In this document: one piece after another, positions 47,088-57,659 of the stretch
Position numbering within the stretch: the first letter of the stretch is position 1
Layout: every line of letters begins with the position of its first letter
Assembly: GCA_963702995.1 (NCBI GenBank)
Contig: OY969783.1
Coordinates: 2,604,001-2,668,000, forward strand
Length of the DNA: 64,000 nucleotides
Reading direction: 5' to 3'
Origin: MFD04580-c1 sp963702995
GTDB taxonomy: Bacteria > Planctomycetota > Phycisphaerae > Tepidisphaerales > Tepidisphaeraceae
Notes under the pieces: model-generated
What the model saw: the letters and a program-made list of their open reading frames with translations, nothing else
Told to the model about the DNA's origin: nothing
Database searches by the model: none
Position numbers and translations under genes: made by a program

Positions 47088-47543
47088 ATGTCAATTTCGT
47101 CCAGCGGCCTTCGCCTGCCCGCCCTGTTGCTCATCGTGCTGGCCGCGTGGCTCGGCGGGTGTTCCGATCAGAGCCAGACACCGATGAGCCGCCGCGAGGC
47201 CGTCCGGATCGCCCGGCGGCGACATCAGATGGAGCTGGAATCAGCCCGCGAAGCCCGGGGCGATTCGGTGCCGGTCGGCTCGTCGGGATCGGACATCGGC
47301 GAAGGCCCACCGCCCCGCCCATCGACTCGTCCCTCCCGCCCGGTCCGCCGAATCGCTGACGGGCGGAGGGTGAGCGCGTCCAAACTCGCCCCGCGAACCG
47401 GGTGGCGTTCCCTGGCGAGACTTTATGCCTTCGCGCTGTGCGGCGGATCCGACGATGGAACGACGCCGGAACCTGTTTTCGTCCCTCTTCGTCGCCGCTG
47501 TTCTTCTGGCGGCCGTGCCTTCCGTTCGCGCCCACGGCGATAG
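47088..47543 (+). CDS. Small lipoprotein, C-terminus uncertain
   Basis: Signal peptide with lipobox (LPALLLIVLAAWLGGC) followed by SREAVRIARRRHQMELESAR, a helical segment, and a Pro/Ser/Arg-rich remainder. 151 residues as read, but the last 30 overlap the start of the next gene by 89 bp in another frame, which is more than usual, so the true stop may be earlier through an undetected frame change. No function can be assigned. It lies 36 bp after the previous lipoprotein frame. Confidence 0.5.
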   Translation: MSISSSGLRLPALLLIVLAAWLGGCSDQSQTPMSRREAVRIARRRHQMELESAREARGDSVPVGSSGSDIGEGPPPRPSTRPSRPVRRIADGRRVSASKLAPRTGWRSLARLYAFALCGGSDDGTTPEPVFVPLRRRCSSGGRAFRSRPRR

Positions 47544-48156
47544 CGTCAGCACCGTTCATCTCACGCTCGGGCCCACCGAAGTTCGAGCCGCCATCACGCT
47601 CCATTTTCGCGACCTTTCCCAATGGGTCCCTCCCGGGCCGCCCGACTACCCCGCCGCCGTGGCCGACGCAATGCGCAGCGCCCGCGACTCGCTCCTCGCG
47701 CTCTCCTACGACGATGCGGCCGTCCCGCCGAATCGCTTCGCGGTCACGCTCCCAGCCCCCGGCACCGTCCTGATCAACCTGGACTACCCCGCCCCGCCGC
47801 CGGGTGCGGCATCGCTCGAAGTCCGGTCGCTCCATGTCGATCGGCTGCCCCTCGGCCACCACCAAGTCCTGAGCATTGAGGACGCCCGGCGCTCCGAGAG
47901 CGGCATCCTGATCGCCGAGGAAACGCTCGGCACCGAGCAGGATTCGGCGTCGATCGACATCCCTAAGGCGGCGTCGGGCCGATTGCGGATGATCCCCGCC
48001 GTCGCGGCGGCCTCTCCGGCGGCCGCCCTCGCGCCGGGCGCGCCGCCGCGAACCAAGCCGCATTGGGCCGCGGTGGCCGCATTACTCGGCTTTACGTGCG
48101 TCGTCGCTTACCTCGTTCTAAAACCGCATTTCATAGATAAAGGCAGGTCAACATGA
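47455..48156 (+). CDS. Exported membrane-anchored protein, CehA operon
   Basis: 233 residues from ATG 47455. A signal peptide (LFSSLFVAAVLLAAVPSVRA) leads into an extracytoplasmic domain (HGDSVSTVHLTLGPTEVRAA, HFRDLSQWVP, LVINLDY-type strands) and a C-terminal helix (WAAVAALLGFTCVVAYLVL) with a short basic tail. The layout resembles exported proteins that open with a His near the mature N-terminus; I recognise no family. Its stop overlaps the next start (ATGA at 48153-48156), so it is co-translated with the CehA-like hydrolase and probably works with it at the membrane. Confidence 0.68.
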   Translation: MERRRNLFSSLFVAAVLLAAVPSVRAHGDSVSTVHLTLGPTEVRAAITLHFRDLSQWVPPGPPDYPAAVADAMRSARDSLLALSYDDAAVPPNRFAVTLPAPGTVLINLDYPAPPPGAASLEVRSLHVDRLPLGHHQVLSIEDARRSESGILIAEETLGTEQDSASIDIPKAASGRLRMIPAVAAASPAAALAPGAPPRTKPHWAAVAALLGFTCVVAYLVLKPHFIDKGRST

Positions 48157-51100
48157 CCCCAATTGGACAGGACCGATGGCCGTTGTTCCGGCGATCGCTA
48201 GCGATGGCGGCCGTCGGCGCGCTCGCCTGGAACGCCCGGCCTATCCCCGCGGCCGAGCCGGTGCCCACCACGACGGTCATCACCACGCCGGCGATCACCA
48301 CCGCCGACGAAGCGGCCGAAGAAGTGGTGGCCCTTGCCGACGCATCACCCGGCGCGGTCGTCGAGCCGAGCGCTCGCACCCCTTCCGCCCCGGCCGACGC
48401 GATTGGCCTTCGCATCCGCTTCGGCATGAAAGACGCCGAGGGGACCGATTGGAGCGGGACCGTTAACCTCTCGCAGGGCCACGTCACCGAAATGCGCGGC
48501 TGGCACTGGGCCGCCGGCGATCATGCCGATGGCACGAAGGGGTGGACGGTCCACACCCGCGGCCAGCCCGCCCAATCCGAAGCCGAGCGCAAACAAGTCG
48601 CCAACGGCAAGAAGCTCCCCGTATCCGACAACGGCGTCGTCCTTCGCCTCGAAGGGGCGACCGACGCGACCGAGATTGAGATCGCCACCGGCCCCGGCAA
48701 ATCGAAGTTCAAGCTCGCCGACATCCCGTTCGGAAAGAACCTGCTTGCCCTTGATGGGAACCTGGAGATCGAGCGGACGCCGGTCGTGACCCCGCTGGCC
48801 GCGACGTGGGCCGATGAAGATTACCCGGCCGCCGCCGTCGCCAAGGACGGAACGATCTACGTCGCCTGGCTCGCGTTCACGCGCGGGCAGGATTTTCAAT
48901 CGCACCGGGAGCGGCTGGGGACGGACACGGTCAAGCCGCAGACGACCGTCCTCAGCACCGGCGAGGTGCGGATCATCCATGACGTGAAGGACCTCGACTA
49001 CCTCGCGGAGCCAACCGGCGGCGAGCGGCTGTGGGTCCGCGCCTGCCGCAACGGCAAGTGGGAAGAGCCCGTCGCGGTCGCCGAGGGGAAGAACGAGTAC
49101 TTCCGCCCGTCGCTCACGATCGACGGCTCAGGGAAACTCTGGCTCCTCTACTCCGAACACCTGGAAGCCGACGCCCATCTCGACTACGGCAACTGGGACC
49201 TGATGGCGCTGCCGATCTCCGCAGACCTCAAGCCCGGCGTCGCGATCAACATTTCCCACGCCCCCGGCGCGGACATCCTTCCCGCCGCCACGACCGACTC
49301 CAAAGGGACCGTCTGGGTCACCTGGATGGGAGCGCGCGAGACGGCGTTCCATGTCTTTGTGGCCCACCAGGAAGGGGACAAGTTCAGCGAGCCGGCGCGG
49401 GTCAGTGAATTCAAGGCGAACGAGTGGGACCCGTCCATCGCCGCCGACAAGAACGGCAACGTGACCGTCGCCTGGGACACCTACGAGAAGGGCGACTACG
49501 ACGTCTACCTCCGCACCCGGGCGGCCGACGGCAAGCTCGGCGACGTCACCGCGGTCGCCGCGACGAACAACTTCGAAGTCCGCCCCAGCCTCGCCTATGA
49601 CCACGACGGCCAGCTTTGGGTCGCCTGGGAGCAGAGCGGCGAGCTGTGGGGCAAGGATTTCGGCGCGCTGAAGAAGCTGGGCATCCCGCTGTATCAGTCG
49701 GGCCGCTCAATCGGCGTGAAGGTCCGCAAGGTGGACGGCTCCTGGGCCAAGCCCGTCGGCGACTTTGCGAACGCCATCCCCAGCCGCAACGGCGTGCGCC
49801 GGCCCAATGCGCCCGCGTGCAGGTGGCCCCCTGCTTCCCCAAGCTGGCGACGGATGACGCCGGCCACGTCTTCATGGCCTTCCGCGGCCGCCCGCCGACC
49901 GGCAACTGGCGGACCGGCGTCGGCTCGGTCTGGTTCGAGTACCTCACCTACTACAACGGCGATCACTGGAGCCCGGCCGAATGGGTGCCGCGCTCGAACA
50001 ACATCCTGGACAACCGCCCCGCCCTGGCCGCCACCGCCGACCATGACCTGCTGATCGCCTTCTCCGGCGACGGCCGCGGCGATGTCAGCCCCACCGCGTC
50101 GCTCCCGGACCCCAACGCTCCGCCGGCCGACCCGAGCAAGCCGGTGGACAACATCAAGCCCGCCGACATCAAACCGGCGGACGCGGGCGGCATCGTCGGT
50201 GAAGGCGGCAACGCCAACCCCGGCCGCAACGCGAATCGGAACCCCAACCGCAGAAACGCGAACGCCCGCAACGGCGCCGCCGGCCCCGACCCGAACAACA
50301 ACCTCTTCACCGCCCGCATCAGGGTGGAAGGCGCGGTCGCCCCCGCCAAGCTGGAGGCGATCGCCGCCGAGAAGCCGGCCGAGCCGCTCCCGCTCATCCG
50401 CGACGAGCGCCAGGCGATCGCGGCCATCCGCGATTACCGCGTGAACCTCAACGGCGAGAACCTGCGTGTCTGGCGAGGCGAGTTCCACCGTCACACCGAG
50501 CTGTCGCCCGACGGCGGCGGCGATGGCTGCCTGCTGGACATGTGGCGATATTGCTACGACGCGGTGAGCTTCGACTGGATCGGCGACGGCGACCACGACT
50601 ACGGCAACGGCCGCGAGTACTCGTGGTGGACCACGCAGAAGTGCGTGACGATGTTCACTCTCCCCGGCCACTTCGTGCCGATGTACAGCTACGAGCGCTC
50701 GGTGGTCTACCCTGAAGGGCATCGCAACTGCATCTTCGCGACGCGGGGCATCCGCTCGCTGCCGCGGCTGCCGCTCAGCGCCGAAGAGGCGCCCGGCCCC
50801 GCCCCCGATACCCAGCTTTTCTACCAATACCTCCACCACTTCAACGGCGTCTGCGCCGCCCACACTTCGGCGACCGACATGGGGACCGACTGGCGCGACA
50901 ACGACCCGATGGTCGAGCCGTGGGTTGAGATTTACCAGGGGGACCGCAACAACTACGAGCGCCCCGACGCCCCCCGGTCCGCCGTCAAGGAGGCCGAGCT
51001 GAAAAAGTCAACCCCGGCCGCCGAGAGCTTCGGCGGCTATCGGCCCAAGGGGTTCGTGAACCTGGCGCTGCTCAAGGGGTATCGCCTGGCGTTCGAGTCG

Positions 51101-51541
51101 AGCTCGGACCACATCTCCACGCACATCAGCTTCGCCAACGTGCTGGTGAACGAGCCGACGCGTGAGAACATCATTGAGGCGATCAAGAAGCGGCGAGTCT
51201 ACGCGGCGACGGCCAACATTATCGCCGACGTCCGCTGCCGCGTGAACAGCGTGGATCACTTCATGGGCGAGGAGTTCGAATCGGCGGCCGCCCCGACGAT
51301 CAGCGTCCACCTCATCGGCGCGAAGAAGCTCGCCCACGTGGTGATCATCAAAGACGACCAGGTCGTCTACGACGCCAAGCCCGACGCGGTGGATGTGATG
51401 TTCGACTGGACCGACCCGCACCCCCAGTCCGGGAAGACCAGCTACTACTACGTCCGCGGCGAGCAGATCCCCGACATGCCCGAGGTCGAGGGCGAGATGG
51501 TCTGGGCGTCGCCGCTGTGGATCAAGTACACCGGGAAGTGA
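48153..51541 (+). CDS. Exported CehA/PHP-type metallohydrolase with N-terminal propeller (frame shifted at 49811-49816)
   Basis: About 1,129 residues after joining. A signal peptide (SLAMAAVGALAWNARPIPAA) precedes repeated sialidase/beta-propeller-like blades (ATWADEDYPAAAVAKDGTIY, YFRPSLTIDGSGKLWLLYSE, AADKNGNVTVAWDTYEKGDY, VRPSLAYDHDGQLWVAWEQ). One missing C in CCCGCG separates VRRPNAP from RVQVAPCFPKLATDDAGHVF. A Pro/Asn linker then leads to the CehA/McbA-type PHP domain: EFHRHTELSPDGGG (metal-binding His pair), DWIGDGDHDYGN, CAAHTSATDMG and ESSSDHISTH. This domain is a metal-dependent phosphoesterase/hydrolase fold; the substrate is unknown. It is followed by a strong hairpin. Confidence 0.8.
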
Positions 51542-51554
51542 TGGAGACGGTTGC

Positions 51555-51586
51555 CCCTCTCCTCCGCCTAACGGCGGAGGAGAGGG
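51555..51586 (+). terminator. Terminator hairpin after the CehA-like gene
   Basis: A perfect 14-bp inverted repeat (51555-51568 and 51573-51586) with a TAAC loop begins 14 bp after the stop codon. It has only a short T-run (TT), but position and stem strength fit termination. Confidence 0.75.
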
Positions 51587-51627
51587 TTGGGCGTTGAAAG
51601 CCGCTGCCTTCGAAGGACCACATGAAA

Positions 51628-51747
51628 CGAGCCGCGCCCGTCAGGACGCGGGCAGTCGCCGGACTCGGCGACTGATCTGTTCGACCGCCGGCTGATGCCC
51701 GTCCGCCGCGCCGGCCACCCGCGAGCCGCGCCCGTCAGGAAGCGGTC
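51628..51747. repeat. GAGCCGCGCCCGTCAGGAAGCGG repeat cluster 2
   Basis: Two direct blocks, 51628-51650 and 51722-51745, of the same element as at 46086-46270, here in reverse-complement sense and with TCAGGA in place of TTAGGA. The first is followed by GCAGTCGCCGGACTCGGCGACTG, itself a hairpin. Confidence 0.75.
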
Positions 51748-51820
51748 CCCCGACCCCTCCGCGTCACGCCGCGATGCCTACGGACGCCCCGGCGGCCAAC
51801 CAGCCTGACCGCTCCCTGAC

Positions 51821-51917
51821 CAGACTGTCGAAAAACTCAAAAAACGCCGAGAAGTGCTTCGTTTTTCGCTCAAAAACGGCTGTCGTGAGGGCACTGTTAA
51901 GGGTTTTCGACAGTCTG
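51821..51917. mobile_element. MITE-like element with 14-bp terminal inverted repeats
   Basis: A 97-bp AT-richer block bounded by perfect 14-bp inverted repeats (left CAGACTGTCGAAAA at 51821, right TTTTCGACAGTCTG ending at 51917). The interior is far lower in GC than the surroundings and codes for nothing. No clear target-site duplication is visible. The size and ends fit a small non-autonomous transposon, but no transposase gene is in the window to match it. Confidence 0.55.
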
Positions 51918-51944
51918 TGGACGGTCGCGGCTCGCTGGGGCGTT

Positions 51945-52550
51945 TTACATCTTCTGACGCCCGCTGATCGCGTCGGCGAGGATGTTCCGGTTTGCGTACT
52001 CAATGCTGCTCCCCGCCGGCAACCCCCGCGCAAGGCGCGTGACCTGGGCCTGCGGGAAGCGGCTCTCGATCTGCTGCTGGATATGGAGCGCCGTCCCGTC
52101 CCCCTCCAGCGTCGGGTTGGTCCCCATGATGATTTCGCGGATCGTTCCGCCCGCGATGCGCTCGAGCAGCGGGTCGATCGTCAGGTCGCCCGGGTCGATC
52201 CCCTCCAGTGGCGCGATGCGGCCGAGCAGGACGTGGTAGACCCCCCTGTAGAGCCCCGCCGACTCCAGCGCCAGCAAATCCTTTGGCTGCTCAACAACGC
52301 ACACCAACCCCTGATCGCGGCCGGCGTCGCCGCAGATGCCGCACGGGTCCGCCTCGGTCAGGTTGTAGCAGATGGAACAATGGCGGATCCGCGTCTTCAC
52401 GTCGCGGATCGCCTCGGCGAGCTTCATCGCTTCTTCAGGCTTCTGCTTGAGCAAATGGAACGCGATCCGCTCCGCCGACCGCATGCCAATGCCCGGCAAC
52501 CGGGCGAGTTCCTGCATCAGGTTCTGGATACTCTGGGTGTAGCCATTCAT
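51945..52550 (-). CDS. recR: Recombination protein RecR
   Basis: 201 residues, complete. Residues 10-30 contain the helix-hairpin-helix (ARLPGIGMRSAERIAFHLL), then a zinc finger (CSICYNLTEADPCGIC), then the Toprim domain with VCVVEQPKDLLALE, YRGVYHVLLGRIAPLEGI, EIIMGTNPTLEGDGTALHI and a C-terminal SIEYANRNILADAI helix. RecR works with RecO and RecF to load RecA at gaps. It is often found after dnaX and a YbaB gene; neither is here. Start ATG 52550 gives the conserved N-terminus. Confidence 0.97.
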   Translation of the reverse strand: MNGYTQSIQNLMQELARLPGIGMRSAERIAFHLLKQKPEEAMKLAEAIRDVKTRIRHCSICYNLTEADPCGICGDAGRDQGLVCVVEQPKDLLALESAGLYRGVYHVLLGRIAPLEGIDPGDLTIDPLLERIAGGTIREIIMGTNPTLEGDGTALHIQQQIESRFPQAQVTRLARGLPAGSSIEYANRNILADAISGRQKM

Positions 52551-52574
52551 TAGGGCGGATTATACGGAAGTGGA

Positions 52575-52603
52575 AAGGATGAAGGATGAAGGTGAAGGAT
52601 GAA
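52575..52603. repeat. Single AAGGATGAAGGATGAAGG block
   Basis: One copy of the 29-bp head of the tandem unit at 40032-40490, immediately upstream of recR on the minus-strand side. It has no inverted partner here. Confidence 0.7.
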
Positions 52604-52685
52604 AACGGGCGGGGATTTCCGGACGCTCGTCGATCGTCGCTGGCCCGCGATCGTCGTTCGATCGCGGGCCACGGGATTGCCTTCG

Positions 52686-55600
52686 CTACGCGGGCATCGG
52701 CGTCGGCCCCGGTGGCGACTGTGAAGGTGGCGATTGGGACGGTGGCTGTTGGGTCGGTGGGGACTGACGGGGCGGCTCGATGGGGCGCGGCGCCGGCTTG
52801 CGGCTCCAGCGGAACAGCTTCCACGCCGCCCAGATCGCGACCACGAACGGGCCGACGATGCAGAGCCCTTCGATGATCCACTTGATCACCGTCAGCAGCG
52901 TGTAGCCGCTGGTCCGCAGGCCCGACTTAATCGACGGCCAGACGCCGTCGTCTTCGGCCAGGATCGAGCCGGTCCCCACCGTCACTTCGATCCGGGCGCG
53001 GGAAAGGGACCCTTCTGCCGCCGAATCGTTCCGCGACCGCTGCGTCATCGTCACGCGCCCCTGCCCGCGGATGGCATTCAGGATCTCGCCCGCGCTCCTC
53101 AAGGGGACGTCGAGGATCAGTTTGCCGACGACTTCGCCATGGTCGCCGTGAGAGGTGATCGGGGTCGAATCGGTCGCCCGGCCTCCGGCGGCAACGGCGG
53201 CCGCCTCAACGTCGGCCATCGCCTGGTCAACGCTCGCAACCTCCACGGCGGTGGTGATCGTCTCGCGCGGGGCCTGCGTGTCGGCATCCCGGAGGTTGAC
53301 GCTCATATGGATCTTTGTGTCAACCGTGTTCGCCGCGTCCTGCGAGCGGACGACGTTGCGGCCGAAGACATCGGCCCCCTCGCTTAGCACCTTATCGACG
53401 GCCGCCTGATCCTTGCTTGCCGGCCCGTCGCGGCGGATCGCGAAATCGAGCGTGGCCGAGACGGCGTTCTTGTCCTGCTGGTTGAGCTGCGACGTGTAGA
53501 CCTGGGCGTCGATGAGCCGCAACTGCTCCAGCAGCTTCGCATAGCGGGCGGGGACATCGCGGACGGCGACGTTCTCGCTGACCGTCTCCCGGGCCTGCAA
53601 GCCCCGTTCGTCGAGGACGGCGATGTCGTAGAAGACCTTCGTATCGACGGTGTTCTGGGCGTCGGCCGATCGGGAGACGTTGCGGCTGACGGTCTCGCCC
53701 GCCTCGGCGAGGGCATGTTCCACGGCCACGGCCGCTTCGCGCGGCACGGTGAGCTGCAACTGCCCCGCGACCGACGGCTTGTCCTGATCGGCCAGGTTCG
53801 AGAGCGCCACCCGCGCCCGGCCGCCCGAACGGCGTCGAGCAACTTTTCGAACGCCTGCGGCACCCCGCGCGTGGCGACCTGCTGGCGGATCGATTCGCGG
53901 GCCGACAGTCGCGCCTCGTCCGTCAGCGTGACCTGGAGGCCGACCTTGCTGTCAACCGTGCTCTCGGTCTCGGCCGATCGGGCGACGTTGCGGGTGACGA
54001 CCAGGCCCGCCTCACGCAGCGCCACATCGATTTTTGCCCAGTTCTCTCGGGTAACGTCGAACGCAAGCGTGGCGGTGACGTTGTTCGCGTCCTGCTCGCT
54101 GAGCTGCGAGGTGACGATCCGCCCGCCGCCGGCGCGGGCCGCCTCCAGGAGCTTGTTGAACGCCTCGGGCACCGATCGCGCGGCGATCTGCAACGTCGTC
54201 GTCTCGCGCGGGGCGACATTGGCGAGCGAATCGATCGAGATCGCGAACCCGCGCTTGGTCGAGGTGACCATCTGCGTCTCGGTGCTTTCGACCACGTCGA
54301 GCCGCATCACCTCAACGCCGGCGCGGATGGCGGCCGACAGCAGATCGGCCTTGTCGGCCGGCACAGTGAAGCCGAGCGTCGCCGTAACCTGTTCGGCCTT
54401 GGGGCGATTGAGCTTGCTCTCCAGGATCGTGCCGCCGCCGGCCTTCACCTGTTCGATGACCTGCTGGTAGGCCTTCTCAACGTCGGCCGCCGCCAGGTGC
54501 AGGTTGCTGGTGACGCGCGGGTTGATGCCGGCAAGGTTGTAGAGGGAGATCTGCAGCCGCGTATCCTGGCGTTCCATCTTGGTGCCGGGGGGCGGCGTGC
54601 CGGAGCCGCCCTGGTTGGTCTGGCGGCGCTCGCGGTCGAGCCGGGCAACCTTGCCGATCTGCTTGAGGCGTTCAATGAGCGGGTCGGCCAGGTCCGGGGC
54701 GACGTCGGCGATGATCGTCGCCGAGAGGCGGCTTGCCTCTTCCTTCTTCAGGTCCGATTCGATGATCCGCCCCTTGGATTGCTCGATCTCGTGGATCGCG
54801 TCGGAGCGGGCTTTCTCGACGTCCTCGGCCTCTAGCCCCATGCTGACGGTTTCGGTCTGGCTGGTGGCGAAGGGCGTCTTGATGTCGCGTTCGAAGAGCG
54901 TGACGTTCAGCGTCGAGAGGGAGACGAGGTTGTTGTAGTAACGGATCTCCCCTTCAAGACCTTCGATTTTTTCGCGCCAAACGCCGAGCTGCTTTTCGGC
55001 CTCAAGCAGGTCCTTGATCTGCCCCTTGCCGTCCTTGATGACCGCCAGAAGCCGCTCCTCCATCGCCCGGCCGGCGCGGAGCTGGCTCTCGATGTCGGTG
55101 TACTGCTTGGTGATGTCCTGGGCGGCGATCTTCTGGCTCTTCAGGTCGCCGATGCCCCGAAGCTTCAGCACGAGCGTATCCAACCGGTCGGGCGGGCAGC
55201 GGACGATGACCGTCCCCTTCACCTTGCCGTTGGGGAGCTTTTCGGAATCGGTCGTCGAGACGTAGCCCCCTTCCTCGGCCGCGATCTTGGTGATCTGGAG
55301 CATGGAGCTGTCGAAGGAGTCCACCTCGAAGTTCAGATCGCCGTTGCGGATGATCTGCCGCTTGGCCACCCCGAGCTCGGCCCCGTTCTTCGCCGCGGCC
55401 GCCGCGCCGATCGGGGGAACGCCGGTGGGCGCCGGAACGCCAGTCGATGGAGACGGGACGACGCCGGGTGCGGGCGCCGGGTCCGCCACCGGGCGGCCGA
55501 GGCCGGGCGGGCTGTCGCCTCCCTTGGCCTGGGCGAGGTAAAAACGAGTGCATCTGCGAATTCGGCGGCTTTAGGCGTTGCCGGGCCCGGCGGCGAATCT

Positions 55601-57588
55601 TGCGGGACCGGGGCCAGAGCCGACGGCTTCTCACGTCCGGCGGCCGCATCCGCCGGGGGTGTGCCGGCGGGCGGCGGCGTCGCGCCGGGGCCCGGCTGCA
55701 AGGCGGGGTCGGGGCTCGATTGGCCGGGCTTGGGCGGCTCGTTCGACGGGCTCGCCTCCCGCAGCGCGGGCAACTTGCTTTCGGCTGGTGCGGCCGCTTC
55801 CGGCTTGGCTTCGGGCGCGGCCTGCGCCGCTGGCCCGGCGAGGGGCGCGGCACTGTCCGTCTGAGCCAACGGTGCGGCGGGTCTATCCTTCGCCCCGTCC
55901 CCGGCCGCGGCAACTTCCATCTTCAATTTGATCTGATCCCCATCGACCAAGTCGGGCTTCGCCAGGGCGATCAGGCCCGGCTTTCGCCGAGACTCCGAGC
56001 CCGCGGCCGACTCGCTCAGTCGCTCCGCCTGATCCCGCGCCTCACCGTTGCCCACCACGGTTTTGTAATAGGCCGAGGCACCGTTGAGATCGATCGTGAC
56101 GCCATCATTGTTCGCGGCCGCCAACCCCCCGGTGGCGCCGTGGCTTGACCCCGCCGACGTCCCAAGAACGGCGGCGGCTGACCTCTCGACGCCCAGCGGG
56201 GTCGTCTGCGCGTTGCTCGCGACGACGTTCCCCTTGAGCGTGCTAACGCCCTCAATGCTCAACGTACCGCCTCCGAACGAGGTCGTACCGGTCGCGTTCG
56301 TCGGCGCAGCAACCCCGTTCACGCTGTACCCATAGGCGTTCTTGAGGCCAATGTCGTCCGCCTTGGTCAGCGCGCCGGGGACCGGCGGCTGCTCCGCGGG
56401 CGGGGGCGGCGCCGCGCCACCACTGCCGCCAGAAACGACCGGCGCCTCGCCCTTGAGCTCCTGCGGCGCCTTCATCGACCCGTCCGACAGCTCCTTCTTT
56501 CCGCCCTCGCCCCAGCCGCCACCCCCGCCGCCCGCCGCGCCCCCGCCGCCTACCCCCGCGCCCGGTCGGCCGTAGGGGGTTGCCCGGGACCCTTGCTGCC
56601 CCTCGACGCCCTTCGATCGCACGCCGCGCCCGAGCGATTCGCCACGCTGTTCAACTTCGGCCTCCGAATGGAGCGTGCGCCCACCTGCAAGAGATGTTCC
56701 ACCGCCGGGCCGCCCCCGGTCGGGCGCCGAGTCTTGCATGGCCTCTTTGAAAGCGGCCCTGCCATCGGACTCTGTCGGTGCCGCGGACCCGTGCGGCTGC
56801 CGGATCAGGGCGATAGAGCCGCGCGCAAGTTCTGAAGGCGAGGCGAGCCGCCCACCGTCGCCTCGATTGGTCGATTCCAACGCTTGCCCTCCCAGAAGAA
56901 GTGTCCCTCCATCGGGGACCGTTACCGAATTCTTCACCCCTGTCGGCTCGACGCGCGTCGGCGGGCCGGCTCTCACGCCGTAGGATTCCGGACGCTCCTT
57001 TCCATCCCGCGCTTCCTCGTTTGAAGACATCAGAATGCCAAGACCGATTTGACGCGGATTGTTCGTCGCTCGGTCAGGCGCGAGATACCCAAGCTGAAGC
57101 CGCGTCCCCAGCTCATCAAGCAGAGCCGACGGTCGTCCGGCATGGGTCAGTATGGAGCTGTTCAACGCCACGCTCCCCACCATCCCAATCGCTCCCAGCA
57201 GCACGATGGCCGCCAGCCCGCGAGCGAATCGCCAGACGGCGGGGTCCACCATCGAGCCGCCGGCCGCGACACCGCGGCGGACGTACGCTGTCGCCGCGGT
57301 GATCGAGCGGAGCCGACGGCGACGGGCCTGGGACATGCCTTTCGGCGACGCATCGCGCAAGCGGCCGACCAGCGCCTCTTCAAAATCGGCGTCGGGCCGC
57401 CCGGCGGCAAAGAGCAAGGAGAGCGCCGCATCCGCCCGTCGCGCCTCTTCAAGCAGGGCAGAGCAGGCCCGGCACGCGGCCACATGCACTTGAAACGCGG
57501 CCCGCTCGGCAGCCGTCAGGCCGCCGGCGAGGAAGGCTTCGATCAGGTCGATAACGTGCGGCGTTTCAGGGTCGGAGGAAAGAGTCAT
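52686..57588 (-). CDS. Giant zinc-finger anti-sigma / DUF4349 receptor protein (two frame shifts)
   Basis: Joined over two single-base losses (A5/T5 run at 55540-55544; GCCGGGC tract at 53811-53826) this is one protein of about 1,634 residues. Residues 1-60: zinc-finger anti-sigma domain (FQVHVAACRACSALL, His-x3-Cys-x2-Cys). About 120-145: membrane helix (GLAAIVLLGAIGMVGSVAL). Then a long Gly/Ala/Pro-rich region containing VPDGGTLLLGGQ. About 740-930: DUF4349 (KRQIIRNGDLNFEVDSF, RCPPDRLDTLVLKLRGIGD, QYTDIESQLRAG, LEGEIRYYNNLVSLSTLNV). After it come about five related units (LQIAARSVPEAFNKLLEAAR, GGGRIVTSQLSEQDANNV, ALREAGLVVTRNVARSAETE) and finally a second membrane helix (IIEGLCIVGPFVVAIWAAW) with a Pro-rich tail. 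It follows the sigma factor gene by 71 bp. Confidence 0.8.
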
Positions 57589-57659
57589 GTTCGCACCTGA
57601 TGGGGATATTTGCGCGTCAGGGATTCATCGACGCAGGGAAGTCGGAAGCGAGCCGATGG

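Noticed and set aside
49694..50863. A 389-residue minus-strand frame opposite the CehA-like gene.
   Set aside because: The opposite strand encodes propeller and PHP motifs; this frame is biased and lacks motifs.
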